A DNA stretch of 64,000 nucleotides from Exiguobacterium qingdaonense (GTDB lineage Bacteria; Bacillota; Bacilli; Exiguobacteriales; Exiguobacteriaceae), in the NCBI RefSeq assembly GCF_018617855.1, contig NZ_JACSKY010000006.1:82964-146963 (forward strand), in the 5' to 3' direction. Of this stretch, positions 1-8,543 are shown in pieces. Within the stretch, counting starts at the first letter, position 1. Every line of letters starts with the position of its first letter. The notes beneath the pieces were generated by a model, which was not told the DNA's origin, did not search any database, and was given only the letters and a program-made list of their open reading frames with translations. The translations under genes and the position numbers were made by a program.

Positions 1-945
1 TTCAACCGACTCATTGACAGGGTACTCATAGTTCACACCGGCAAACTTTTCTTGTGCTTCAGGTTCTGACATGAACTCCATCAATTTCTGAGCGTTTTCT
101 GTATGTTTCGATGCTTTCGTCATCGCGATTCCAGAAATGTTCACGTGTGTACCGGTCGTGTCTTGGTTCGGGAAGAAGACACCGAGCTGTTCAGCTACTT
201 TTTTCTCTTCTTCATCTTCAGAATTTAACATGAGCCCCATATAGTACGTGTTCATGATGGCCACGTCTCCTTCGCCGGCAACGACAGCCCTTGCTTGGTC
301 ACGGTCGTTCCCTTGTGGGTCACGCGCCATGTTATTCACTAGACCTTTCGCCCACTCTTTCGCTTCATCGACACCGTTCACTTCGATGAATGATGCGAGA
401 AGTGAGATGTTGTACATGTTTTCAGATGGACGGACGAGTACTTTTCCGTTCCACTGTTCTTCTGTCAACGCTTCATACGTCGACAAGTCTTCAGGTTGTA
501 CACGATCTTTTGAGTAGACGATCACACGCGCACGTTTCGTCAAGCCGAACCACTCGTTATCCGTATCGCGGTACTTGGCAGGAATATTTGATTCAAGCTT
601 GTCGCTATCGACCGCTTGAAGATGACCCGCTTCTTTTGCTTGATACAAATTCCCAGCATCCGCTGTGATGAAGAGGTCTGCTTCCGTGTTCTCTCCTTCA
701 GTGCTCAAACGCTCGAGAAGCTCGTCACTTTTTCCTTCCACGACGTTGACTTTGATACCTGTTTCTTCCTCAAACTGCTTATATAGTTGTTGATCGACAT
801 CGTAGTGGCGACTCGAATAAACATTCACGACGTTCGAATCGTCTGAACCTTCATTTGAAGTTGTCTCGTCCGTGCTTGCACAAGCGGCAAGGAGTGATGT
901 CGTTAACGCTGCTGAAATCCCAAGCGCTGCATATTTTTTGTTCAT
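1..945 (-). CDS. Fe(3+) ABC transporter substrate-binding lipoprotein (3' end outside window)
   Basis: The reverse strand encodes 315 residues from an ATG at 945, running off the left edge, so the C-terminus is missing. The start MNKKYAALG leads into a hydrophobic stretch and a lipobox ending LLAAC, so it is a lipid-anchored extracytoplasmic binding protein. The mature part opens with VVNVYSSRHYDVDQQLYKQF and later has the segment around SSRHYD, GKSDELLERL and ADLFITADAGNL, all typical of ferric-iron binding proteins of the FbpA/FutA group. Two Fur-box-like sequences lie just upstream at 984-1027, which supports iron repression. The permease and ATPase genes would lie beyond the edge; this is inferred. 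The family usually has about 340 residues, so only about 25 are lost. Confidence 0.93.
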   Translation of the reverse strand, partial: MNKKYAALGISAALTTSLLAACASTDETTSNEGSDDSNVVNVYSSRHYDVDQQLYKQFEEETGIKVNVVEGKSDELLERLSTEGENTEADLFITADAGNLYQAKEAGHLQAVDSDKLESNIPAKYRDTDNEWFGLTKRARVIVYSKDRVQPEDLSTYEALTEEQWNGKVLVRPSENMYNISLLASFIEVNGVDEAKEWAKGLVNNMARDPQGNDRDQARAVVAGEGDVAIMNTYYMGLMLNSEDEEEKKVAEQLGVFFPNQDTTGTHVNISGIAMTKASKHTENAQKLMEFMSEPEAQEKFAGVNYEYPVNESVE

Positions 946-983
946 CTGTCATTCCCCCACGTTTCAATCATTTTTCTTGGTAA

Positions 984-1027
984 TGATAATTACTCTCAAT
1001 ACCTATCATTACTGATAATCATTCTCA
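984..1027 (-). promoter_or_regulatory. Two Fur-box-like sites upstream of the iron-binding lipoprotein gene
   Basis: TGATAATCATTCTCA at 1013-1027 differs by one base from the 7-1-7 Fur box TGATAATCATTATCA. TGATAATTACTCTCA at 984-998 is a second, weaker match. They sit 39-82 bases before the start codon of the gene at 945, where Fur would block transcription when iron is replete. Direct observation is the sequence match; the regulation is inferred. Confidence 0.75.
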
Positions 1028-1097
1028 CGTCAAGGATTTTCTGTAATCGTTGTCACTTTGAATACATGATTTGTGACAGTTTTGACGTCATCATTTC

Positions 1098-1149
1098 TTG
1101 ACTTCAAATCAATAGGAACGATATATTGAACACAAACCGTCTGGTCGGT
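1098..1149 (+). promoter_or_regulatory. Promoter and TetR-type operator of the tetR-RND operon
   Basis: TTGACT at 1098-1103, an 18-base spacer and TATATT at 1122-1127 form a SigA-type promoter. Directly after it, ACCGTCTGGTCGGT at 1136-1149 is an imperfect palindrome with ACCG/CGGT arms, the style used by many TetR-family repressors. A site over the expected start of transcription would give autorepression. Further upstream a TGTCAC (1051-1056) and GTGACA (1073-1078) inverted pair and a perfect TGACGTCA (1083-1090) are also present; their role is unknown. Confidence 0.55.
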
Positions 1150-1166
1150 ACAAAAGAGGTGAAGTC

Positions 1167-1733
1167 ATGTCAAACCGATCGAACATCACGAAGCAAAAAT
1201 TATTGGATGCGGCAACGGATATCATCATGAACCAAGGCATTCATCACCTCACATTAGATGAGGTGGCCAAAGTAGCAGGAATATCAAAAGGTGGTCTTTT
1301 GTATCACTACGCTTCAAAAGAAGCTTTATTGACTGCTATTGTAGAACGATTGCAACAAGAGCAAAACGATTTGTACGCTTCCCTACAGCGAGAGGGGTAT
1401 GGCCCTGTCGAGGCGTTCGTCCGTCTATTCGACGAGACGAATTTGCATCCTGAACGTGCCACCATTCAAATTGATGTCGAGAAAATGATTGCATTTCTCA
1501 CTCTGTTCGCTGTCGACCAAGAGTACGCCAATCGATGGAAACACGACTTGGATACGTTCTTTGAACAGTTTCAAAAAACTGCCGACCCGGTCGAGACGAT
1601 GATTATTCGTTATGCACTCGAAGGCATGATGATGTCAGAACATTTCGAGGTCGGGGTTCCACCAGTCGAACTGAAACAAGCCGTCATCGCTCGGCTCATT
1701 GAACGGGCACACGACATTGATCGCCAATCATAA
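1167..1733 (+). CDS. TetR/AcrR-family transcriptional regulator
   Basis: 188 residues. The N-terminal helix-turn-helix is clear: KQKLLDAATDIIMNQG, then LTLDEVAKVAGISKGGLLYH (about residues 29-48) and the tail YASKEALL. The C-terminal ligand domain is family-variable, as usual. A GAGGTGAAGTC ribosome site precedes ATG 1167. The gene lies 26 bases before an RND pump gene and probably forms an operon with it, so the simplest role is a drug- or surfactant-responsive repressor of its own operon; that is inference from context and the palindrome at 1136-1149. Confidence 0.93.
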   Translation: MSNRSNITKQKLLDAATDIIMNQGIHHLTLDEVAKVAGISKGGLLYHYASKEALLTAIVERLQQEQNDLYASLQREGYGPVEAFVRLFDETNLHPERATIQIDVEKMIAFLTLFAVDQEYANRWKHDLDTFFEQFQKTADPVETMIIRYALEGMMMSEHFEVGVPPVELKQAVIARLIERAHDIDRQS

Positions 1734-1759
1734 AAAACACTAGAGGAGATTACGAATTT

Positions 1760-4700
1760 ATGCAGAAAATTACGTCCTTTTCGGTCAACAACAAGTTCGC
1801 CGTCTGGTTGATGACGCTCATTTTGACGGCCGCAGGTCTCTTTGCCGGTCTGACGATGAAACTCGAGACGTTACCGGACATCACGACACCGACCGTCTCT
1901 GTCACGACGATTTATCCCGGTGCATCACCTGAACAAGTGCTCGAAGAAGTAAGTACCGTCTTAGAAGACCGACTACAAAGTTTAAACGGTGTCGAGCAAG
2001 TTCGCTCTTCATCATTCCAAAACGCTTCAAACATCCAAATCGATTACGATTTCAGTACAGACATGGATGAAGCCGAGCAGCAAGTTAAAGATGCGTTAAG
2101 TAACGTCGAATTACCAGAATCAGCTCAAGAACCTCAAGTATCGCGTCTCAGCTTTGACGCTTTCCCCGTAATCGGAGCCGCGATTGCTGATGAAAGTTTA
2201 GATTTGGCTGAATTGACAAAACTCGTCGAAGAAGAAGTGCAGCCTGCCCTTGAAGGCGTAGAGGGTGCGCAAACCGTCCAGATTGCGGGACAGGAGATTC
2301 GTCGAGTCGAGCTTCAGTTCGACCAAGACGCGCTCGCTGAATACAATTTGACGGAAGATACGGTCAAGCAGTTGATTCGAGCGAACGATGCCCGCATCGC
2401 ACTCGGATTGTATGAATTAGGTGACACGGAGCAGGCAGTCGTCATCGACGGAAAGTCTGAGACACTCGAAGCGTTCCGTGACCTTCAAATCCCGTACTCA
2501 CCAGCCCAGGCAGCACCAGGAACCCCGTCTGCCCCGACGGAATTGCCACCCGGTCAAACGCCAGATGTACCGACAGAGATCCCATCGGAGACACCTTCAG
2601 CGTTACCGCCGAACGTCCCGACAACGGTCCCGACTGTCGCGTTAAGTGAGCTTGCGACCATCGAAGACCGAGGGATTGAAGAATCGATTTCTCGTTCAAA
2701 CGGAGAACGTTCAATCGGCGTACAAGTAACGAAAACGCAAGATGCGAACACGGTCGATGTGGTCAACGCCGTCAAAGAAGTGCTGAACGACTTCGAGGCA
2801 GAGTACGACACAGCAAACGTTTCAATCACGCTCGACCAAGGTCAACCGATTGAAGAATCTGTCGAGACGATGTTGTCGAAAGCATTGCTCGGTGGTTTAT
2901 TCGCCATCTTGATCATCTTGGTGTTCTTGCGAAACTTCCGCTCGACAATCATCGCCGTCATCTCGATTCCGTTATCGCTTCTCATGGCACTGATTGTGTT
3001 GAAGCAATTGGATATCACATTGAACATCATGACACTCGGTGCGATGACCGTCGCCATCGGACGTGTCGTTGATGACTCGATTGTCGTCATTGAAAACATT
3101 TACCGTCGTCTCACACGGAAGAATGAAAAACTTCGCGGAAAAGAATTGATTATCGCTTCAACGAAAGAAGTGTTCATTCCAATCGCTTCGTCGACAATCG
3201 TCACGATTGCGGTCTTCTTGCCACTCGGATTTGTCACAGGATTCGTCGGCGAGTTGTTCTTACCATTCGCATTGACCGTCGTCTTCGCCCTTCTCGCTTC
3301 GTTGCTCGTGGCGATTACGGTCGTCCCGATGATGGCCGACTCGTTCTTTAAAAATCGAGACAAGTTAAAGCCGGAAGAAGGCCCAGGGAAGCTCGCCGAA
3401 TGGTATCGTGGCATCTTGAACTGGTCACTCAACCATAAACTCGTCGTCTTCGGACTCGCGACTGCTCTTCTTCTTGGTAGTTTTGCCCTCGTCCCAGCGA
3501 TCGGGGTCAACTTCTTGAACCAAGATTCGGAGAAGACGCTGTTCGTCACGTTTGACCCAGAGCCTGGGCAAACGCTTGAAGATTCGATTGCCGCAGCGGA
3601 AGTGGCAGAAGAATACTTCATGGAAGAACAACCGAACGCAACCGACGTTCAGTTCACGGTCGGTGGAGAAAATCCGCTGAACCCCGGGAACAACAAACAA
3701 GGAATTTTCATCGTTCAATATGATCAAGATACGGAAGATTTCGCCGATGTGAAATTGGCCGATATCGAGAAATTGAACGAGCTCGCATCGAACGGCGAGT
3801 GGAAAGAACAAGACTTCTCAGGTGGCGGTGCGACGAGCGGTGTCACATATAACGTATATGCCAACACGCTTGAAGATTTAGAGGCGATTGTGCCGACGTT
3901 CATCGAAACAATCGAAGAAGAAACGGACTATGTCCGTCAAGCGACTTCTGACTTGCGTGAATCGTATGTACAATACACGTTCAACGTCGACCAACAGGCT
4001 GCAGCGGAAGCCGGTGTGTCTGCAGGTCAAATCGCACAAGCCATCGGTCAGTTCCAGGCACCAGAAAGTCCACTTGCGAGCGTAACGGTGGATGACAAGC
4101 AGTTAGACGTCATCATTCCGAACGAGCAAGTGACGTACGACAGTGTCGAAGATCTTCAATCTCAAGAGATCACGACACCGTTCGGTCCACGTCCGATCTC
4201 AGACTTCATTGAAGTCGAAGAAGGGACGACACCGGACACACTCGTTGAGCGAGACGGGAAACTGCTCGCACAAGTGAACGTTGAACTGAGTACGGATAAA
4301 GCAACAGAGGCATCTGCTGCGATTGAAGAGCGCGTATCGGACATCGAGCTCCCATCCGGCGTGTCATATGATATCGGCGGTGTGACAGAACAGATTCAAG
4401 AATCGTTCACACAGCTCGGTCTCGCGATGCTTGCCGCTGTTGCAATCGTTTACTTGGTCCTCGTCATCACATTCGGTGGGGCACTCACGCCATTCGTCGT
4501 GTTGTTCTCACTCCCATATGCGATTATCGGGGGACTCGTCGCCCTTCTCATCACAGGTGAAACGATTTCGGTCTCTGCCTTGATCGGGGCACTCATGTTG
4601 ATCGGGATTGTCGTCACGAATGCCATCGTCTTGATTGACCGCGTCATTCATAAAGAAGAAGCCGGTTTATCGACACGTGATGCGTTGCTTGAGGCGGCAG

Positions 4701-4912
4701 GTACACGTCTTCGCCCAATCTTAATGACCGCTCTCGCGACAATCGGTGCACTCTCACCACTCGCACTCGGTCTTGAAGGCGGTGCGCTCATCTCGAAAGG
4801 TCTCGGCGTCACCGTGATCGGCGGACTGACAAGTTCGACGCTCCTCACGTTGCTCATCGTGCCGATCGTCTATGAGTTCTTCGCACGATTCCGTAAGAAA
4901 AAACAAATGTAA
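1760..4912 (+). CDS. RND-family efflux permease (SwrC/AcrB-like)
   Basis: 1050 residues, the normal size for a proton-driven RND pump. It starts with a transmembrane helix near residues 12-32, followed by a periplasm-type porter loop beginning LPDITTPTVSV, the second half repeating this plan. Helices around 370-540 contain GRVVDDSIVVIENI, the conserved motif with two adjacent Asp residues in TM4 used for proton relay. In Gram-positives such pumps (SwrC of Bacillus) export surfactants and drugs without an outer-membrane channel. Unusual is a Pro/Thr-rich insert of about 48 residues (about 245-293) within the first porter loop. It follows the tetR gene closely and ends at a bidirectional terminator (4916-4953). 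Substrate is unknown. Confidence 0.93.
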   Translation: MQKITSFSVNNKFAVWLMTLILTAAGLFAGLTMKLETLPDITTPTVSVTTIYPGASPEQVLEEVSTVLEDRLQSLNGVEQVRSSSFQNASNIQIDYDFSTDMDEAEQQVKDALSNVELPESAQEPQVSRLSFDAFPVIGAAIADESLDLAELTKLVEEEVQPALEGVEGAQTVQIAGQEIRRVELQFDQDALAEYNLTEDTVKQLIRANDARIALGLYELGDTEQAVVIDGKSETLEAFRDLQIPYSPAQAAPGTPSAPTELPPGQTPDVPTEIPSETPSALPPNVPTTVPTVALSELATIEDRGIEESISRSNGERSIGVQVTKTQDANTVDVVNAVKEVLNDFEAEYDTANVSITLDQGQPIEESVETMLSKALLGGLFAILIILVFLRNFRSTIIAVISIPLSLLMALIVLKQLDITLNIMTLGAMTVAIGRVVDDSIVVIENIYRRLTRKNEKLRGKELIIASTKEVFIPIASSTIVTIAVFLPLGFVTGFVGELFLPFALTVVFALLASLLVAITVVPMMADSFFKNRDKLKPEEGPGKLAEWYRGILNWSLNHKLVVFGLATALLLGSFALVPAIGVNFLNQDSEKTLFVTFDPEPGQTLEDSIAAAEVAEEYFMEEQPNATDVQFTVGGENPLNPGNNKQGIFIVQYDQDTEDFADVKLADIEKLNELASNGEWKEQDFSGGGATSGVTYNVYANTLEDLEAIVPTFIETIEEETDYVRQATSDLRESYVQYTFNVDQQAAAEAGVSAGQIAQAIGQFQAPESPLASVTVDDKQLDVIIPNEQVTYDSVEDLQSQEITTPFGPRPISDFIEVEEGTTPDTLVERDGKLLAQVNVELSTDKATEASAAIEERVSDIELPSGVSYDIGGVTEQIQESFTQLGLAMLAAVAIVYLVLVITFGGALTPFVVLFSLPYAIIGGLVALLITGETISVSALIGALMLIGIVVTNAIVLIDRVIHKEEAGLSTRDALLEAAGTRLRPILMTALATIGALSPLALGLEGGALISKGLGVTVIGGLTSSTLLTLLIVPIVYEFFARFRKKKQM

Positions 4913-4915
4913 ACC

Positions 4916-4953
4916 AAAAACATGCGCAGCGGATCAACCGCGGCGCATGTTTT
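4916..4953. terminator. Bidirectional terminator between RND pump and P-loop kinase
   Basis: ACATGCGC and GCGCATGT arms with an inner GCGG/CCGC pairing form a strong hairpin, with A5 before and T4 after it. It lies between two convergent genes and overlaps the last codons of the reverse one. Confidence 0.8.
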
Positions 4954-5437
4954 ACATTTTGATGATATGTAGGTGTTCCGTAGACTCCGGTTCTTCAAAG
5001 AAGGACGTCACATGATGAAAGACGTCTTCCGTGTCAAATGCGGCTCGTTCCGGTTCCAAGCTGCGGCGTTTTTGAATCTGTCGAAGACACTGTTCGTCAC
5101 TTCGCTCGAGGTAAATCAAGCAGTGACCTGCGCCAATATCCTGAGCAAGTTTGAGAAACCAAGAGCGAGACGCCTTCGTGTTTGCCGGAAAATCCATCAC
5201 GACGTTCACCCCTAGTTTTAGCAATTGTTTCACATGAGATTCAATAAGTGGCTTAAGAAGATTCGCATGTTTCCGATAATCTTCAAACGTATGGATTTCC
5301 TCCGGATATAGCGTAGATAACCATTCATCTTCTGACAAGAGAAGGGCTTGCTGTTCAGTAGCAAGTTGTTTAGCCATCGTTGACTTTCCAGCCCCCATTT
5401 TCCCACATAAGAAATAAAGTGTACCCTTTTCTTCCAT
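4952..5437 (-). CDS. Small P-loop (AAA/zeta-toxin-like) ATP-binding kinase
   Basis: 161 residues. A Walker A motif GKMGAGKST stands at residues 12-20, followed by MAKQLA and a conserved SEDEWLS segment that resembles the substrate-binding acidic residues of zeta-toxin-like and chloramphenicol-phosphotransferase-like kinases. A later VVMDFPANTKASR stretch and an R-rich segment (QIQKRR) fit the lid. No antitoxin gene adjoins it, so a toxin role is not supported; more likely a housekeeping small-molecule or RNA kinase. Function unproven. It is divergent from the cidA-like gene. Confidence 0.8.
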   Translation of the reverse strand: MEEKGTLYFLCGKMGAGKSTMAKQLATEQQALLLSEDEWLSTLYPEEIHTFEDYRKHANLLKPLIESHVKQLLKLGVNVVMDFPANTKASRSWFLKLAQDIGAGHCLIYLERSDEQCLRQIQKRRSLEPERAAFDTEDVFHHVTSFFEEPESTEHLHIIKM

Positions 5438-5550
5438 CGCTCTATCTTCCTCCTTTTCATCGAGTAGAATAAACGTATCATACCCTTTTCTTGACCTATC
5501 CCGTCGAATTTGAGAAGATTCATACGTTTTGAATGACGTGAAAGGAAGTC

Positions 5551-5910
5551 ATGTATATGAAATTATTAAAATGGATCATCGGACTTACGCTCTTGTTCGG
5601 GTTGAGCACACTCGGCAACTGGATCGTTGAGACGTTCTCTTGGAAAGTACCGGGTAGCGTCATCGGTATGGTGCTGCTACTCGTCCTGTTACTGACAAAA
5701 GTCATTCGCGTGGAATGGATTGAAGACAGTGCCGGATATTTGACGAAGCATCTCGCCTTCTTCTTCATCCCAATCGCCGTCGGTCTCATGGCATACGGCG
5801 CTCTTTTGAAAGCCGCCGGCATTCCCCTTCTTATCACGTTACTCGTCAGCATGGCGGTCGGAATGGTCGTGACGGCGTTTGTTTCCGGGAAAGAAGGTGA
5901 GGCATCATGA
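5551..5910 (+). CDS. cidA: CidA/LrgA-family holin-like membrane protein
   Basis: 119 residues with four hydrophobic segments. The KVPGSVIGMVLLLVLL stretch and HLAFFFIPIAVGLM are the signatures of the CidA/LrgA family. These proteins act in the cytoplasmic membrane in murein hydrolase control and, in recent work, pyruvate transport. ATG 5551 or the internal ATG 5557 (MKLLKW) may be the start; AAGGAAGTC precedes the first. The stop overlaps the next gene by four bases (ATGA), so the two are translationally coupled. Assignment to Cid rather than Lrg is not certain from sequence alone. Confidence 0.9.
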   Translation: MYMKLLKWIIGLTLLFGLSTLGNWIVETFSWKVPGSVIGMVLLLVLLLTKVIRVEWIEDSAGYLTKHLAFFFIPIAVGLMAYGALLKAAGIPLLITLLVSMAVGMVVTAFVSGKEGEAS

Positions 5911-6581
5911 CGTACTTTTGGATCGGATTGACGATTCTCGTGTATTCGTTCAGTCGGAAACTTTCCATAAAGTGGTCCTCCCCGTTCACGAACGTTGTAT
6001 TTTTGAGCACCACCCTCTTGATTTTAATATTGCTTGTAACGGGACAATCTTATGATGCCTACAAGCCGGCCACCGATATCATCACGATCTTACTCGGTCC
6101 GGCGACGGTGGCCCTAGGGTTACCGCTCTATCGCAACTTACCCGTACTACTCGCTCGGGCGAAGCGAGCGTTAGGCGCGATTATCATCGGATCACTCTCC
6201 ACAATCTTTGTCGCTGTGCTCTTCGGAAAGTTGTTCTCATTCACCGAAAATGTATTGATTGCACTATCGGTCAAGTCTGCTACGTCCCCGATCGCCCTTG
6301 AGTTGGCTCGACAGCTAGAAGGGGATGCGACACTTGCGGCCTCGATTGCCGTTGCCTGCGGTATTTTAGGCGCGATGCTCGGACCGGTATTATTGACATG
6401 GATTCGTATGGACGACCCGTTCACACGCGGACTCACACTCGGCACGATCAGTCACGGAATCGGGACCGCCCAGGCGGCGACTGAACATCCGTTGTCCGGT
6501 GCGACAGGCGGTGCTGCGATGGGATTGACCGCAATCTTCACATCGTTTATCTTGCCCATTTTATATCCGTTTCTCTTTTAG
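5907..6581 (+). CDS. cidB: CidB/LrgB-family membrane protein
   Basis: 224 residues, the typical size of LrgB/CidB, with seven or so membrane helices. Diagnostic segments are [36 protein letters not shown] and [12 protein letters not shown], all of which I recognise from the LrgB family. It partners with the upstream CidA-like protein as the second membrane component. It begins inside the upstream stop (ATGA overlap at 5907-5910) and ends at a terminator at 6587-6617. No LytR/LysR-type regulator is adjacent in this window. Confidence 0.93.
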   Translation: MTYFWIGLTILVYSFSRKLSIKWSSPFTNVVFLSTTLLILILLVTGQSYDAYKPATDIITILLGPATVALGLPLYRNLPVLLARAKRALGAIIIGSLSTIFVAVLFGKLFSFTENVLIALSVKSATSPIALELARQLEGDATLAASIAVACGILGAMLGPVLLTWIRMDDPFTRGLTLGTISHGIGTAQAATEHPLSGATGGAAMGLTAIFTSFILPILYPFLF

Positions 6582-6586
6582 ACAGA

Positions 6587-6617
6587 TCGCGTCCATTTGA
6601 TGGGCGCGACTTTTTTG
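6587..6617 (+). terminator. Rho-independent terminator after cidAB
   Basis: TCGCGTCCAT pairs with ATGGGCGCGA (one G-U) around a 3-base loop and is followed by a T6 tract. Confidence 0.85.
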
Positions 6618-6679
6618 TTTCGACTTCGAGCGCGCGTGATAAACTAATGAAGATGAAACTTATTAGAGGAGGGCAATCC

Positions 6680-7918
6680 ATGCAAGCAAAATTAATTGAA
6701 CGCTTAATGACTTACGCAAAGATTGATACACAGTCTGACTTCACGAGTACAACAACACCATCGACGGCCAAACAATGGGATTTGATTCGCCATTTGGAGA
6801 AAGAATTAAAAGAACTCGGACTAACAGATGTCGAGACCGACGAATACGGCTATCTCTTCGCTACACTCCCAAGTAACGTCGATTATGACGTCCCGACAAT
6901 CGGCTTCCTCGCCCACGTCGATACGGCGACTGATTTTACGGGAACGAACGTCTCGCCTCAACTCGTTGAGCACTATGAAGGTGGCGATATCGTCTTGAAT
7001 GAGTCGCTGAATGTCGTCTTATCACCAAAAGACTTCCCGGAACTAGACGGGTATGTCGGGCATACGCTCATGACAACGGACGGCACGACTCTCCTCGGTG
7101 CGGACGATAAGGCCGGTATTGCCGAAATCGTCACAGCCGTTGAATACTTATTGGCTCACCCTGAGATTCCACACGGACCGGTTCGCATCGCTTTCACGCC
7201 GGATGAGGAAATCGGACGTGGTCCACATAAATTCGATGTCGCCCGTTTTAACGCGGATTTCGCTTACACGATGGACGGTGGTCCGCTCGGAGAGTTGCAG
7301 TATGAGAGCTTTAACGCGGCCGGTGCGACCGTCACCTTCCACGGGACGAACGTACACCCCGGTAGCGCTAAAAACAAGATGGTCAGCTCGATGAAGCTCG
7401 CGATGGCGTTCCAGAACCGGTTGCCTGCTGATGAGGCACCGGAACGCACGAGCAACTACGAAGGATTCTTCCATTTGAACGGCTTCAACGGAGATGTGGA
7501 GAAGACGACGCTTCAATATATTATCCGCGACCATGACAAACAGAAGTTCGAAGCGCGTAAAGCGTTGATGGAGAAACTTGTCCTCGAATGGAGACAGAAA
7601 TACGGGGAAGAGCGGATTGAGCTCAAGATGGAAGACCAGTATTACAACATGGCCGAGAAAATCGAACCGGTCAAGCACATCGTCGATACCGTCGCTGACG
7701 TCATGCGCGACCTCGGCATCGAACCGAAGATCGAACCGATTCGTGGCGGAACAGACGGATCGCAACTTTCTTATATGGGTCTTCCGACACCGAACATCTT
7801 CACAGGTGGCGAAAACTATCATGGGAAGTTCGAATATATTTCTGTAAACAACATGGAAAAAGCGACAACGGTCATTATCGAAACACTTCGCACATTCGCG
7901 AAGCGTGCACAAGCATAA
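6680..7918 (+). CDS. pepT: Peptidase T (tripeptide aminopeptidase)
   Basis: 412 residues from ATG 6680; the GAGGAGGG site at 6666-6673 decides this start over an in-frame ATG at 6647. It is a cytosolic zinc M20B aminopeptidase that removes the N-terminal residue of tripeptides. Metal and catalytic motifs are visible in order: [40 protein letters not shown] and near the end [19 protein letters not shown] and ENYHGKFEY. Length and order match PepT. It is followed by a hairpin that also holds the ribosome site of the next gene. Confidence 0.97.
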   Translation: MQAKLIERLMTYAKIDTQSDFTSTTTPSTAKQWDLIRHLEKELKELGLTDVETDEYGYLFATLPSNVDYDVPTIGFLAHVDTATDFTGTNVSPQLVEHYEGGDIVLNESLNVVLSPKDFPELDGYVGHTLMTTDGTTLLGADDKAGIAEIVTAVEYLLAHPEIPHGPVRIAFTPDEEIGRGPHKFDVARFNADFAYTMDGGPLGELQYESFNAAGATVTFHGTNVHPGSAKNKMVSSMKLAMAFQNRLPADEAPERTSNYEGFFHLNGFNGDVEKTTLQYIIRDHDKQKFEARKALMEKLVLEWRQKYGEERIELKMEDQYYNMAEKIEPVKHIVDTVADVMRDLGIEPKIEPIRGGTDGSQLSYMGLPTPNIFTGGENYHGKFEYISVNNMEKATTVIIETLRTFAKRAQA

Positions 7919-7924
7919 CATATG

Positions 7925-7972
7925 CGCCTCCAATCGTTCTCTTTTACACTAGAGACATTGGAGGCGATTTTT
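7925..7972 (+). terminator. Hairpin after pepT that also contains the next gene's ribosome binding site
   Basis: CGCCTCCAAT at 7925-7934 is fully complementary to ATTGGAGGCG at 7957-7966, with an inner CTCT/AGAG pairing, and is followed by ATTTTTG. As a terminator it would serve pepT. The GGAGG of the osmC-like gene (7960-7964) lies in the 3' arm, so read-through RNA would have a masked ribosome site. Confidence 0.7.
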
Positions 7973-7973
7973 G

Positions 7974-8420
7974 ATGAAACATACATTTAGCATGAACCTC
8001 GGCTGGAATGGAGGACGAAATGACGTCGGCACCCTCGAGGCCGAGCGATTGAAGACACAGATTTCAATTCCACCAGAAATGGACGGTCCCGGAGTTGGCA
8101 CCAATCCGGATGAGATGCTACTCGGGGCCGCGGCCACGTGTTATATCATCACCTTCGCGGCCGTACTCGGGCGAAGTGAACTGACTCACCGTGGCATCAC
8201 GATTGAGGCGGAAGGCATCGTCGATGTGACGAACGGCATCTTCACGTATGAGACGATTCGCTATGCGACAACGATTCAGGTACCGGCAGAGATGACCGAC
8301 CGAGAGATCACGCTGGTCGAGCGCATCGCAAAAAAAGCGAAAGATCAATGTATGATTTCACGCGCGCTCGCAGGAAATGTGGCGTTCGAACTCGATACGA
8401 CTGTTGTAAGAGTCGACTGA
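7974..8420 (+). CDS. OsmC/Ohr-family peroxiredoxin-like protein
   Basis: 148 residues from ATG 7974 (a TTG at 7971 is in frame but closer to the GGAGG). OsmC/Ohr proteins are cytosolic thiol peroxidases that reduce organic hydroperoxides. The two family cysteines are present, Cys56 in LLGAAATCYIITFAAVL and Cys126 in KAKDQCMISRAL, and NPDEMLLGA is a conserved helix start. The N-terminal pattern (FSMNLGWNGG) resembles the SACOL1771-like subgroup more than classical Ohr. Substrate is not known. Confidence 0.9.
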   Translation: MKHTFSMNLGWNGGRNDVGTLEAERLKTQISIPPEMDGPGVGTNPDEMLLGAAATCYIITFAAVLGRSELTHRGITIEAEGIVDVTNGIFTYETIRYATTIQVPAEMTDREITLVERIAKKAKDQCMISRALAGNVAFELDTTVVRVD

Positions 8421-8543
8421 AGCCATCATGACGACTCATTTTGAACGCACAATGATGTTAGATGGGATACGACACTGCGCGTTTTTCAAAAACGTGATAC
8501 AATACACGTCGTAAACTAATCAGAAAAACGAGGGATACCATAC

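Noticed and set aside
4952..5437. Zeta-toxin of a toxin-antitoxin pair
   Set aside because: The fold is similar but there is no adjacent antitoxin gene and the protein lacks a longer zeta-like C-terminus.
7148..7933. A 261-codon reverse reading frame inside pepT
   Set aside because: It lies wholly antisense to the certain pepT gene, has no ribosome site and is Arg/Asp/His-rich in the manner of a codon shadow.
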